The notes under the pieces were generated by a model. The model worked only from the letters and a program-made list of their open reading frames with translations, did not search any database and had not been told where the DNA came from. The translations under genes were made by a program, and so were the position numbers. Shown here piece after piece: positions 16,836-24,713 of a stretch of 64,000 nucleotides of DNA. Within the stretch, counting starts at the first letter, position 1; every line of letters starts with the position of its first letter. Source of the stretch: JAEWWD01 sp964440115 (GTDB lineage: Bacteria > Bacillota > Clostridia > Christensenellales > CAG-138); NCBI GenBank assembly GCA_964440115.1, contig CAYTPV010000003.1:461703-525702 (forward strand). The letters are read 5' to 3'.

Positions 16836-17573
16836 TTATACCGTATTGCGATTCTTCAAAATGGTATCGTATGTATCTTTATTCAGTGAACCGGTCTCCT
16901 TCAAACCAAAGTCACTCTGAAACTCAAGTATGGCATCTTTCGTCTGTTCGCCAAATTTTCCGTCAAACTCGCCGTTGTAATAACCGAGTTTATATAGAAT
17001 GACCTGCGAGTTCCATATTTCCGATCCTGTGTCACCGGTATACAGCGTGAAGAACGGCCTGTTCTTTTGCTGAATTCTGACCGGGGTTTGCAGCGGGACC
17101 ATATCCGCCAGCTCTTTTGCATCGGCTGTCAGCATTCTGATACAGCCTTTTGAAACATTCTTTTTGCCTATCACCCAGGGCTGTTTGGTTCCATGAATCC
17201 CAAATATCCCCCACGGAACATTCAGGCCCATCCAAACTCCGCCGAAGCCTTCGCCCCAGGATTCCTTGCTGATGATGATAAAATCACCCGTCGGCGACGG
17301 TGTTTCGTTTTTCCCGCCCGAGCAGGGGTATGTTTTTTCAAGCATGCCGTTCTTATAAACGCTAAGCGAATTCCGATCCAGATCCACAACGATCTGCCAC
17401 CAGACTTCATCAACGGGTTCATCCTCCTCAAAAGAAGAATAGTTGGGATGTCCGGAATTATGTATAAAAGAGTCGCTCAAAACGCTGTCTGAGAAGTGGA
17501 CAAACACGGTGAGTAAACACAAAAGAATGGTAATGATATATAAAAAATCAGAACCGCTTTTTTTGTCTTTCAT
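16836..17573 (-). CDS. L,D-transpeptidase (YkuD) with peptidoglycan-binding domain
   Basis: About 245 aa from ATG 17573; an upstream in-frame ATG at 17639 is possible, and neither has a strong ribosome site. N-terminal signal anchor (SDFLYIITILLCLLTVFVHF). The YkuD catalytic domain runs from VDLDRNSLSVYKNGML to GIHGTKQPWVIGKKNVSKGC, with the HGT and SKGCIRM motifs giving the catalytic His and Cys. A C-terminal PG_binding_1 domain follows (VILYKLGYYNGEFDGKFGEQ). It would form 3-3 crosslinks outside the membrane. Confidence 0.9.
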   Translation of the reverse strand: MKDKKSGSDFLYIITILLCLLTVFVHFSDSVLSDSFIHNSGHPNYSSFEEDEPVDEVWWQIVVDLDRNSLSVYKNGMLEKTYPCSGGKNETPSPTGDFIIISKESWGEGFGGVWMGLNVPWGIFGIHGTKQPWVIGKKNVSKGCIRMLTADAKELADMVPLQTPVRIQQKNRPFFTLYTGDTGSEIWNSQVILYKLGYYNGEFDGKFGEQTKDAILEFQSDFGLKETGSLNKDTYDTILKNRNTV

Positions 17574-17723
17574 ACAGCTCAGTCCATTATCTACTTTATA
17601 AAACCTATGAAAAACGCCGGAAATTAGAATAGAGCTCATGTTAAGAGTACTGGGTTATTAAGAAACGTCTGCGTGCTTAGAAACCACTGCAATGAGAGCC
17701 GTATTTTGCGTTCTTACAGAAAA

Positions 17724-17750
17724 ACCGGCGGGGGACCCCGCCGGTCTTTT
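17724..17750. terminator. Terminator between the 17768 gene and the L,D-transpeptidase
   Basis: ACCGGCGGGG (17724-17733), loop GA, CCCCGCCGGT (17736-17745), flanked by AAAAA on the left and CTTTT on the right. It most likely ends the minus-strand gene at 17768. Confidence 0.85.
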
Positions 17751-17767
17751 GTGTTTGCGGAAATCAT

Positions 17768-18214
17768 TCAGGACGACTTGTTCTTCCTGTATTCCCGCAT
17801 CGCCTTTGCAATGGCATCTGCCTGCGCTTGTGTCAGGGTTTTGTTCTTGACCAACTCGGCAAATGGTCCTTCCGCATCCCGTTTTGCCTTTCGCTCCTCG
17901 AAGTAAGCTTTGCGCTGTTCTTCCGTCATGGAGCTGATTTTTTGACGCTCGGCCTTGTGTTCTTCACGTTTTTGATCGAAGTAGGCAAGCAGCTTGTCTC
18001 CCGTTTCTCTGGTGATGACTTTGTTGGCTACAAGCTCATCGACAAACGCCGTGATTTCTTTTTTGTCAAGCTTGGCTCGGCCTTGCCGGTGCGGCCGCGA
18101 TGTGCCAACCGGATTATTTGGGGTTGGCGACGCAGCGTTTGAAGCCAAAGCCGGGCTTGACAGCGCGGTAACCAAGATGAGTGTGGACAGGAAAAAAATG
18201 AGTTTTCTTTTCAC
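17768..18214 (-). CDS. Secreted helical protein
   Basis: 148 aa from GTG 18214, six bases after GGAAAGGAGG; ATG 18220 abuts that site and is less likely. A signal peptide (KRKLIFFLSTLILVTALSSP, cleavage near ALASNA) precedes a highly charged helical body rich in Lys/Glu (DQKREEHKAERQKISSMTEE). It has a general resemblance to Spy/CpxP-like helical chaperones, but no signature is visible and the family is uncertain. Confidence 0.7.
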   Translation of the reverse strand: MKRKLIFFLSTLILVTALSSPALASNAASPTPNNPVGTSRPHRQGRAKLDKKEITAFVDELVANKVITRETGDKLLAYFDQKREEHKAERQKISSMTEEQRKAYFEERKAKRDAEGPFAELVKNKTLTQAQADAIAKAMREYRKNKSS

Positions 18215-18362
18215 TTTCATCCTCCTTTCCAATGCTATACGCTTACACGCAATGCGAGTGAACATATGCATGATTATTATTCGCTGTCAGCACGAAAACA
18301 TAAACGACATCTCATGCAAAAACATGTAAATACTGGACGCTGCATTTTTATAATCAGTGAAA

Positions 18363-19778
18363 TCATGTATGCCTTTCCACGCTATACCAAGCCTTATTCA
18401 GCAGAGAAACGGCATCGTCAATCTCATCAATTTTGAGAGTAGCGAAGCCCAGCAGCAGCGTGTTCCCGCTGTTATCGGATGGCAGGCTGGAATAATACCG
18501 GGATATCCCGTATACCTTTGCCTTGCAGTCCGCAGCTGCGTTGATCAGCTCCTGCTCGCTCATGCCGTTATTTACACACAAAGTGAAATGCAGACCGGAA
18601 GATGCGCCTTCCACCTGTGCGCCGGGCAGTTTTTCGTGAATTGCGGCGACAAGCGTTTCCCTTTTCTGCCTGTACAGGTTTCTCATGCGGTTGAGGTGCC
18701 GCTCGAAATGCCCTTCGTCTATAAACCGCTGCAGCGTTTTTTGTTCGATGGTGGGTACGGGGCAAATATAGAAGCTGAGTTTTTCGTGATACAGGCGAAT
18801 GAGCTGTTCGGGCAGAACCATATAGCTTACCCGAAGCGCAGGGGAGAGGGATTTCGAGAACGCGCCCATGTAGATGACCTTCCCCTCACGGTCGATGCCC
18901 TGCAGGGATGGGATGGGTTTGCCAGAATACCGGAATTCGCTGTCGTAATCGTCTTCAATGATATAGCGCTGCCGCTTTTCATACGCCCAGTTCAGCAGCT
19001 GAATGCGCCTGTTGACAGGCATGATGCAGCCCGTAGGGAATTGGTGCGAAGGGGTGATGCACGCCACGTCCGCATGATATTCCTCCAGAGTCTCCGGCTT
19101 CATGCCGTGTGCGTCCAGCGGTACGGATACATATTCCACACGGCTGCTTTTGAACAGCAGATTGAGCTTCTCATACCCGGGATTTTCGATGGCGTACACG
19201 GAGGAAGCATCAAGAAGCTGTATCAGAAGCTGCAGCAGGAATTCCGTGCCGGAGCTGATGATGATCTGATCCATATGGCATTCTACACCCCGTGAATTGT
19301 GCAGGTAGCGGGCAATGCTGCTCCTAAGGCCGGGATAGCCTTTGGGGTCGCCTGTTCTCAACAGATCCTTGTCGTAATCGTTGATGACCTCTTTAGAAAT
19401 CTTACGCCAGAGCGAAAACGGAAAATGATCGAAATCGACGCCTTGCGGGGTGAAATCATACGCATAGGTCAGCGGCTCATTTTGATTAGTAGAGGCTGCC
19501 TGATTGGTCTTTTCAAGGCGCAGTATGCCATCGAGCTCTGCGACATAATAGCCGCTTTTATTACGGGATATGAGATACCCCTCATCCACCAGCTGGTTGT
19601 ACGCCGCCTGAATGGTGTTTTGGCTGCACTGCAGATCCGCCGCCAGCTTCCGTTTAGACGGCAATTTCTCGTTTTTTGCAAAGTTTCCGGCTACGATCTC
19701 CTTTTTTATAAACGCATACAGCTGTTCAAAAAGCGGCGTCGAGGTCTCTTTATTCAGACGCAATGTGATCTCGCTCAT
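18363..19778 (-). CDS. pdxR: PdxR-like MocR/GntR regulator with aminotransferase domain
   Basis: 471 aa. The N-terminal winged helix (LFEQLYAFIKKEIVAGNFAK, then LPSKRKLAADLQCSQNTIQA) is followed by a fold-type I aminotransferase domain with DDYDSEFRYSG and the PLP-lysine motif GAFSKSLSPALRVSY. This is the MocR/PdxR architecture. PdxR proteins sense PLP and activate pdxST. It diverges from pdxS across 120 bases, which supports the assignment. ATG 19778 is chosen because GGATGG lies 5 bases upstream. Confidence 0.88.
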   Translation of the reverse strand: MSEITLRLNKETSTPLFEQLYAFIKKEIVAGNFAKNEKLPSKRKLAADLQCSQNTIQAAYNQLVDEGYLISRNKSGYYVAELDGILRLEKTNQAASTNQNEPLTYAYDFTPQGVDFDHFPFSLWRKISKEVINDYDKDLLRTGDPKGYPGLRSSIARYLHNSRGVECHMDQIIISSGTEFLLQLLIQLLDASSVYAIENPGYEKLNLLFKSSRVEYVSVPLDAHGMKPETLEEYHADVACITPSHQFPTGCIMPVNRRIQLLNWAYEKRQRYIIEDDYDSEFRYSGKPIPSLQGIDREGKVIYMGAFSKSLSPALRVSYMVLPEQLIRLYHEKLSFYICPVPTIEQKTLQRFIDEGHFERHLNRMRNLYRQKRETLVAAIHEKLPGAQVEGASSGLHFTLCVNNGMSEQELINAAADCKAKVYGISRYYSSLPSDNSGNTLLLGFATLKIDEIDDAVSLLNKAWYSVERHT

Positions 19779-19898
19779 AGCTTCCATCCAATCTGATACC
19801 ATCAAATAATCACATACTGATACTGTTTATACATCCAGTTCCCAATTATAATAAGGCAATCCTTTCGGAAATTCAATCAGTTGGCGGGGTAAAGCAGA
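19779..19898 (+). promoter_or_regulatory. pdxR-pdxS divergent control region
   Basis: A good -10, TATAAT, lies at 19847-19852 for pdxS. The -35 (near 19823-19829, CTGTTT) is poor, as expected of an activated promoter. Just upstream is the short direct repeat ATACTG-ATACTG (19814-19825) and, nearer pdxR, GATACCATC/GATGGTATC-type sequence. These are candidate PdxR boxes. Confidence 0.5.
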
Positions 19899-20771
19899 AT
19901 GAACAGCAGATATGAACTCAACAAGAATCTGGCGCAGATGCTCAAGGGCGGCGTCATTATGGACGTTACGACTCCCGATCAGGCGAAGATCGCCGAAGAC
20001 GCGGGCGCGTGCGCCGTCATGGCACTTGAACGCATACCGGCCGATATCCGGGCCGCGGGCGGCGTATCGCGTATGAGCGACCCGAAAATGATACGGGGCA
20101 TTCAAGCTGCCGTTTCCATTCCGGTGATGGCCAAGGTCCGCATCGGCCATTTTGCGGAAGCGCAGATACTGCAAGCCATAGAGATCGACTACATCGACGA
20201 GAGCGAAGTGTTATCCCCCGCGGATGATGTGTTTCACATAGACAAAACGAAATTCGACGTACCTTTTGTGTGCGGCGCGAAAGATGTGGGCGAAGCCCTG
20301 CGGCGCATATCTGAGGGTGCATCCATGATACGCACCAAGGGCGAGCCGGGGACAGGGGATATCGTGCAGGCCGTGCGTCACATGCGGCTCATCAATCAGC
20401 AGATACGTAAAATTCAGAATATGCGCGAGGATGAACTGTTTCAGGCCGCAAAGGAGCTGCAGGTATCTTTTGATCTCGTTCGCAGCGTATTTGAAAACGG
20501 CAGGCTTCCTGTTGTAAACTTTGCGGCGGGCGGCGTGGCGACACCTGCGGACGCGGCGCTCATGATGCAACTGGGCGCGGAAGGCGTATTCGTAGGCTCG
20601 GGCATATTCAAATCCGGAGATCCCGCCAAGCGCGCGCGGGCAATCGTGCAGGCGGTCACCAATTACAACGATCCGCGCATTCTGGCGGAATTGTCCGAGG
20701 ACTTGGGAGAAGCCATGGTCGGCATCAACGAGCAGGAAATCAGGCTTCTCATGGCGGAGCGCGGGCAATGA
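19899..20771 (+). CDS. pdxS: Pyridoxal 5'-phosphate synthase, PdxS subunit
   Basis: A 290-aa TIM-barrel synthase making PLP from ribose 5-phosphate, glyceraldehyde 3-phosphate and ammonia supplied by PdxT. Conserved blocks are GGVIMDVTTPDQAKIAEDAG, MAKVRIGHFAEAQ (a catalytic Lys), IRTKGEPGTGDIVQAVRHMR (second active-site Lys) and FAAGGVATPADAALMMQLGA. Full length. The ribosome site is weak (GGCGGGG). pdxT overlaps its stop by 4 bases. Confidence 0.97.
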   Translation: MNSRYELNKNLAQMLKGGVIMDVTTPDQAKIAEDAGACAVMALERIPADIRAAGGVSRMSDPKMIRGIQAAVSIPVMAKVRIGHFAEAQILQAIEIDYIDESEVLSPADDVFHIDKTKFDVPFVCGAKDVGEALRRISEGASMIRTKGEPGTGDIVQAVRHMRLINQQIRKIQNMREDELFQAAKELQVSFDLVRSVFENGRLPVVNFAAGGVATPADAALMMQLGAEGVFVGSGIFKSGDPAKRARAIVQAVTNYNDPRILAELSEDLGEAMVGINEQEIRLLMAERGQ

Positions 20772-21349
20772 GAATAGGCGTTTTAGCCCTGCAGGGCGGA
20801 TTTATAGAGCATACCGCCGCGCTTGACAAACTGGGCGTCCCCAATTTTACTATAAGGAAAAGAGATGACCTCCGCGATGGTCTGGACGGCCTGATCATAC
20901 CGGGCGGGGAAAGCACTGTGATGGGCAAGCTGCTTATAGAAACGCAGTTGTTCGAGCCGATCAAGGCGCTGATCGACGGCGGATTGCCCGTATTCGGCAC
21001 CTGCGCGGGCATGATACTGCTGGCAGAGAAAATTGCGAACGATGCACATACATACTTTGGCAGTATAGGCGTTACAGTAAAAAGGAACGCGTTCGGCAGG
21101 CAGCTGGGCAGTTTTCGCTCGACGGAATATTTTGCGGGCATCGGCGAAATCCCCATGACTTTCATCCGGGCGCCTTATATCGAAACGGCGAACGACAATG
21201 TCACGGTGCTGGCTTCGGTAAACGGATGCAAGGTTGCCGCCGAAAGCGGGAATATTCTGGTGACGGCTTTTCATCCGGAACTGACGGACGATTTGAGCGT
21301 ACTGCAATATTTTCTGCGCAAAGTTGAGGCAAGATCGGCTGTGAAATAG
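20768..21349 (+). CDS. pdxT: Pyridoxal 5'-phosphate synthase glutaminase, PdxT subunit
   Basis: A 193-aa class I glutamine amidotransferase delivering ammonia to PdxS. Motifs are LALQGGFIEHTAALDKLG, IPGGESTVMGK, the nucleophile in FGTCAGMILLAEK, and the His/Glu pair in AFHPELTDD. An ATGA overlap with pdxS ensures coupled translation of the complex subunits. Confidence 0.97.
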   Translation: MRIGVLALQGGFIEHTAALDKLGVPNFTIRKRDDLRDGLDGLIIPGGESTVMGKLLIETQLFEPIKALIDGGLPVFGTCAGMILLAEKIANDAHTYFGSIGVTVKRNAFGRQLGSFRSTEYFAGIGEIPMTFIRAPYIETANDNVTVLASVNGCKVAAESGNILVTAFHPELTDDLSVLQYFLRKVEARSAVK

Positions 21350-21388
21350 AGAATAGCGGCCACGCCAAACAGGCAGGAGGGTTAAGAA

Positions 21389-21823
21389 TTGAACAATGAG
21401 AACGGGCAGGCAGCGTCGAGCGTATTGGACTTGGGTCCTTTTTACCATGGCACAAAGGCTGACCTGAAGCCGGGAGATCTGCTGACACCCGGCTACAGTT
21501 CCAACTATGGCGAGAGAAAGAAAGCCAACTACGTGTACCTGACCGCGACAATGGACGCGGCCATTTGGGGAGCGGAACTTGCTTCTGGCGACGGACCCGG
21601 GCGAATCTATCAGGTAGAACCAACGGGTCCCTTTGAGGATGATCCCAACCTGACGAATAAGAGATTTCCGGGAAATCCTACGAGATCCTACCGCACCCAA
21701 TATCCGCTTCGCGTAGTGGACGAGGTTTTGGGTTGGGAAGGGCACCCGCCGGAAGTGCTTGCGCACATGCTGGAGCACCTTGCAGAACTCAAACGGCAAG
21801 GCATTGAGGCAATCAACGAATGA
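21389..21823 (+). CDS. arr: Rifamycin ADP-ribosyltransferase (Arr)
   Basis: 144 aa. It closely follows the Arr family: FYHGTKADLKPGDLLTPGYS, RKKANYVYLTATMDAAIWGA, GRIYQVEPTGPFEDDPNLT and FPGNPTRSYRT. Arr uses NAD+ to ADP-ribosylate the C23 hydroxyl of rifamycins, giving resistance. A TTG start follows AGGAGGG; length is normal. It is followed by its own terminator. Chromosomal arr homologues occur in many environmental bacteria. Confidence 0.93.
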   Translation: MNNENGQAASSVLDLGPFYHGTKADLKPGDLLTPGYSSNYGERKKANYVYLTATMDAAIWGAELASGDGPGRIYQVEPTGPFEDDPNLTNKRFPGNPTRSYRTQYPLRVVDEVLGWEGHPPEVLAHMLEHLAELKRQGIEAINE

Positions 21824-21865
21824 GTGCGAATATTGCGAGTCACCCGTTGCTATTAGTCCATAAAG

Positions 21866-21892
21866 AATACACCTTCAGGGTGTATTTTTTTC
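21866..21892 (+). terminator. Terminator after arr
   Basis: AATACACC (21866-21873), loop, GGTGTATT (21879-21886), followed by an uninterrupted T run. Confidence 0.9.
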
Positions 21893-22036
21893 GCGCCAGG
21901 GGAAGTTCCGATTTGTATTTTTATTTCTCACCCTGCTCAGGCTTTTTCAATACTTGGGAACTATAATAGCGACATGCTCAAAGAGAACATACTACTGTAC
22001 CCATAACGTGCGGCAGGTCAGGAGGAACCGGGCTTT

Positions 22037-23071
22037 ATGATAAACAAGCATCACTTTTCAAAAGCATTCTCCATTTTGCTGCTTGTTTTATTATTGACCC
22101 AGACCATGGGGTGCACCACTGACCAGCAGCCGCAGAATACGCAATCCGCACAGCCCCAGACGCCTCAAAACACGCCCACCCGAACCACGCCTCTTCCTGC
22201 GCCAAAGGCGCGGATACAGAATGCCCAAATCCCCACATACACGATTGCATGGATATCGGATACACAGCATTACAGCGTTGAATTCACCGATACCTATATT
22301 GTCATGACACAATATTTAAAAAACAATCGGCAGAAAATGCATTTGGGATATGTCGTGCATACAGGCGACTTTGTAGATAAAGACAGCGAAATACCGGAAT
22401 GGGAAATTGCCAAGAATGCGATGAATGAACTCTCCGGCATTCCGTATGGCGTGCTTGCAGGCAACCACGATGTGGGGAAGAAGCAGAACTATACAAACTA
22501 TTGTAAATATTTCGGGGAGAAGGAATTCAGCAAATATCCATATTACGGCGGGAGCATGCTGGATAACCGCAATCACTATGACCTGATCACGATGGGGAAT
22601 ACGGAATATGTTTTTGTATATCTTGGCTACAGGCCGGACAAGCGGAGCATTCGCTGGGCTAATGAGATATTTCAAAAATATGCCGATAGAATTGGCGTGC
22701 TTTGCTTGCATGAGTATCTCAATACGGACTCGTCGCTGCTAAAAGCGGCGCTCCCTTTGCAGCAACAGGTTGTAAAACCCAATCCGAACGTGTATTTGGT
22801 GCTATGCGGGCACCGCTATGCGCAGGACTGCATCACGGCACAATTTGACGACAACGGGGACGGCAGCATAGACCGAACGGTTTACCAGTGCATAGCAAAC
22901 TATCAGGAGATAGATACAGCAGGCGGTTCAGGGTATATGCGGTTTATCGAGATCAACGAGAATACACAGACGATGTGCTTTTATACTTACTCGCCTTTGC
23001 TCGATCAATATCGGCCCATTCCCGATACCTCCATCTGTCGCAAGTCCTCATTACCCATCCCATGGTTGTAG
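22037..23071 (+). CDS. Metallophosphoesterase lipoprotein
   Basis: 344 aa. Signal peptide with lipobox TMGC (Cys about residue 30), then a Gln/Thr/Pro-rich linker and a calcineurin-like phosphoesterase domain. Metal-site motifs in order: WISDTQHY, VHTGDFVDKD, LAGNHDVGK, LCLHEY and LCGHRY. The first motif has Gln where His is usual (DTQ rather than DxH). It acts outside the membrane; the substrate is unknown. A terminator follows at 23085-23114. Confidence 0.88.
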   Translation: MINKHHFSKAFSILLLVLLLTQTMGCTTDQQPQNTQSAQPQTPQNTPTRTTPLPAPKARIQNAQIPTYTIAWISDTQHYSVEFTDTYIVMTQYLKNNRQKMHLGYVVHTGDFVDKDSEIPEWEIAKNAMNELSGIPYGVLAGNHDVGKKQNYTNYCKYFGEKEFSKYPYYGGSMLDNRNHYDLITMGNTEYVFVYLGYRPDKRSIRWANEIFQKYADRIGVLCLHEYLNTDSSLLKAALPLQQQVVKPNPNVYLVLCGHRYAQDCITAQFDDNGDGSIDRTVYQCIANYQEIDTAGGSGYMRFIEINENTQTMCFYTYSPLLDQYRPIPDTSICRKSSLPIPWL

Positions 23072-23084
23072 TGTTATACAAGAA

Positions 23085-23114
23085 CAGCCCTGCCACCACT
23101 AGGTGACAGGGCTG
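23085..23114 (+). terminator. Terminator between converging phosphoesterase and oxidoreductase genes
   Basis: CAGCCCTGCCACC with GGTGACAGGGCTG (one mismatched pair), placed between the two convergent stops. The trailing T run is short (GTCTTGT). Confidence 0.65.
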
Positions 23115-23135
23115 CCGTCTTGTGCAGGGTCAACG

Positions 23136-24713
23136 TCATGAACCGGTCCTCTTCAGCGTTTTATGAATGGCATCCGCCGCCAGTTTTCCGGTCAATATGG
23201 ATACCGGCAGCCCGGATGGGCTGAAAGTCCACTGCCCGCATTGGTAGACGTCTTGAATAGGCGTTTGAATGGAACTGGTGATTTTATTGAACCTGTTTTC
23301 TGCCGGCAGCTTATCGCCGGTAAACGACCACCCCGTGATAGCGCCCTGAAAGTTACCGGTTTCTTTCTCAATCGTCAGGGGCGTGGCGCACAGGGCGAAT
23401 TCAACTTTTTCAGAAATGCCGGGAAAAATGGATGCGTTGAGCACCTCCAAAATCTTCTTCGTACAAAATTCCTTGAAAGCATCATATCTGCCGGCATCAG
23501 ATATTTGCCTGACCAGGCTATAATCCATCAGCGTGCTGACGATGACGCCGGTCTTCGCATCCGGTGCGAGCGTTGCATCCCGCAGGGCCGGACATGATAT
23601 TTCATATGTGGTACGCTCCAGATACCGTCCGATCCAGACGTATATTCCGTCTTCTGAAGCGGCAGCTTCCTCCCAACCCGTCAGCGAAGAAAGGCCTTGG
23701 GCAGAGGGTGTATAAAACGCATGAGCGCCGCACCGACTTTGAAAATAGTCTCTGTCCAGATTGATGCCCATAAACAGGGATAGTATGGAGTCGCTGCCGC
23801 TGCCTTTTTCGGCGAGCCTGCGCTGGTTTTCTATATGGGACGAATTCTGTCCGCTCAAGGAGGCATACAGCGTCCTTTGATCCATCGCCCAAACCAGTTT
23901 CCTGTAGCGGTATGTGTTACCGTCCGCCGTAAGGATCTGTTTTTGATGCGCGTCCACCTTCGTCACCGCGGCGTTCGTACTGATATCGCCGCCAGCCATG
24001 CGGATATATTCCGACACTCTTTGAGCCAGCACGCCCGTACCGCCCTTCGGGTACCAATAATCCAGATACAGCCCGAAATAGCCCAAAGCAAAGAAGGTTG
24101 GGGTACCTTCGAAAAAATGCTGCGCGATCATATCTATGAGGGCCCGATTATGCGTAAACCGCCGCAGATAGGGAACAACCGGCTCCTGCAGGCGGCTTGC
24201 CTTGCGGATGTTGATCTGATATTTCAGCAGCCACGGAAGCAGCGTTTCTGTTAAGTATTCACGGTCGTTGAAATTATCAAGAAACAGTGGATTATCAATG
24301 CCGTAGAGTACATCCATATACTCCATGACTTTTTTAATCTCCTGAGAGATCTTCACGATATCCGGCGCGTTTTCGGGGAAGATACCCGTCAGCATGTCTG
24401 CGTAGCTTATTAGGCTGTCTCGTGAACGCAGCCTTGTCCATTGGTTATCGATGCCGATGGATACAGGGCTCTTTTCAAACTCGATTTCTATGCCGAGGCT
24501 TTTGAGCATGGGAAATAGTATGCCGGAGTTTTCAAGCGCACGAATACCCGCATCAAAAGCATAGCCCTCATGAGAGAATGTACCCACCAAGCCGCCTGTC
24601 TTTTGAGATTTTTCGCAGAGCAGTGTGCGGTAACCATATCGGCACAGGTATGCCGCGCTGGTAAGACCCGCCAGACCGCCGCCCACCACAATCGCATCAT
24701 ATTGCGTGCTCAC
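23136..24713 (-). CDS. CrtI-like NAD(P)/FAD-dependent oxidoreductase
   Basis: 525 aa from a GTG overlapping the upstream gene's TGA by 4 bases. The N-terminal Rossmann dinucleotide site is DAIVVGGGLAGLTSAAYLCR, then EKSQKTGGLVGTF as in phytoene desaturase and carotenoid isomerase relatives. The C-terminal flavin motif is YQCGQWTFSPSGLPVSILTG. No phytoene synthase or other carotenoid gene is present, so the substrate is probably another hydrophobic unsaturated compound or a quinone. It is coupled to a homologue with an extra Cys-rich domain. Confidence 0.85.
   Translation of the reverse strand: MSTQYDAIVVGGGLAGLTSAAYLCRYGYRTLLCEKSQKTGGLVGTFSHEGYAFDAGIRALENSGILFPMLKSLGIEIEFEKSPVSIGIDNQWTRLRSRDSLISYADMLTGIFPENAPDIVKISQEIKKVMEYMDVLYGIDNPLFLDNFNDREYLTETLLPWLLKYQINIRKASRLQEPVVPYLRRFTHNRALIDMIAQHFFEGTPTFFALGYFGLYLDYWYPKGGTGVLAQRVSEYIRMAGGDISTNAAVTKVDAHQKQILTADGNTYRYRKLVWAMDQRTLYASLSGQNSSHIENQRRLAEKGSGSDSILSLFMGINLDRDYFQSRCGAHAFYTPSAQGLSSLTGWEEAAASEDGIYVWIGRYLERTTYEISCPALRDATLAPDAKTGVIVSTLMDYSLVRQISDAGRYDAFKEFCTKKILEVLNASIFPGISEKVEFALCATPLTIEKETGNFQGAITGWSFTGDKLPAENRFNKITSSIQTPIQDVYQCGQWTFSPSGLPVSILTGKLAADAIHKTLKRTGS

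Noticed and set aside
18357..19295. 312-codon plus-strand frame
   Set aside because: It is the complement of the PdxR gene, whose two domains are clearly conserved on the minus strand.
20783..21799. 338-codon minus-strand frame
   Set aside because: It crosses pdxT and arr in antisense; both are well-conserved genes on the plus strand.
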